NCBI GenBank assembly: GCA_964496205.1
Contig: CAZBXV010000019.1
Span: 1-38,483 of the forward strand
DNA: 38,483 bases
Direction: 5' to 3'
Source of the DNA: CAYLHS01 sp964496205
GTDB lineage: Bacteria; Actinomycetota; Acidimicrobiia; Spongiisociales; UBA4744
Shown here: positions 38,365 to 38,483 of the stretch, in pieces
Numbering within the stretch: position 1 is the first letter of the stretch
Layout: each line of letters begins with the position of its first letter
The notes under the pieces: model-generated
The model's input: only the letters and a program-made list of their open reading frames with translations
Databases searched by the model: none
Told to the model about the DNA's origin: nothing
Position numbers and translations under genes: made by a program

Positions 38365-38483
38365 CGCACCGCCAGTCATCGTTTGCCGCGAGTCATTCTG
38401 GATCTTGAGTTCTGAGTCTGTGTAGGCACTAGTCGCTGAGCGGCTGAAAAGCTGATCGCTTCCTAACATGACAGTCTCGTGAA

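Overview
This high-GC window with densely packed genes carries a complete Pup-proteasome system, so it comes from an actinobacterium. SLH-domain and adenylate cyclase/ATPase proteins, a KorAB 2-oxoacid oxidoreductase, FtcD and a TtuA/TtuB-type tRNA thiolation pair suggest an uncultured Acidimicrobiia-like lineage. The phylum is well supported; the class is an inference. I see no tRNA, rRNA, CRISPR array, complete insertion sequence or prophage.

Left part (1-13.1 kb). A 5'-truncated tandem-repeat protein comes first, then a decayed permease/thioredoxin pair and a secreted SLH protein. A minus-strand operon follows: metallophosphoesterase, then a response regulator/glutaredoxin-like/thioredoxin-reductase-like fusion, then a cyclic-nucleotide-binding histidine kinase. 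The fusion contains no cysteine at all. Divergent to this operon is a 1004-residue adenylate cyclase/ATPase, so a possible cAMP source sits beside a possible cAMP sensor. A broken second cyclase, an amidohydrolase, a cupin, a DUF1579-like protein and a frameshifted lipoprotein follow.

Middle part (13.1-26.8 kb). This holds mixed metabolic and envelope genes: a DUF4389 membrane protein, a lipoprotein, a GNAT enzyme, an aldehyde dehydrogenase, a MarR/MFS pair with an operator-like palindrome, KorA plus a KorB-gamma fusion, bifunctional FtcD with a coupled small cysteine protein, a DMT transporter and a second MFS transporter. Three copies of a roughly 52-bp palindromic repeat lie between genes at 13.9-16.05 kb.

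Right part (26.8-38.4 kb). Small membrane proteins lead into a coupled run: a micro-membrane protein, a TtuB/ThiS-like sulfur carrier ending in Gly-Gly, TtuA, and TrmI (tRNA m1A58 methyltransferase). This looks like a T-loop modification operon. After a perfect bidirectional terminator and a ferredoxin comes the proteasome locus: ARC/Mpa, Dop, Pup, PrcB, PrcA, PafA, PafB, PafC. Two ubiquitin-like modifiers of different origin (TtuB-like and Pup) thus lie about 5.4 kb apart. Pup already ends in Gly-Gly-Glu.

Transcription. Many first genes have a TANNNT -10 box only 6-9 nt before the start codon, which points to widespread leaderless mRNA. This helped choose several starts.
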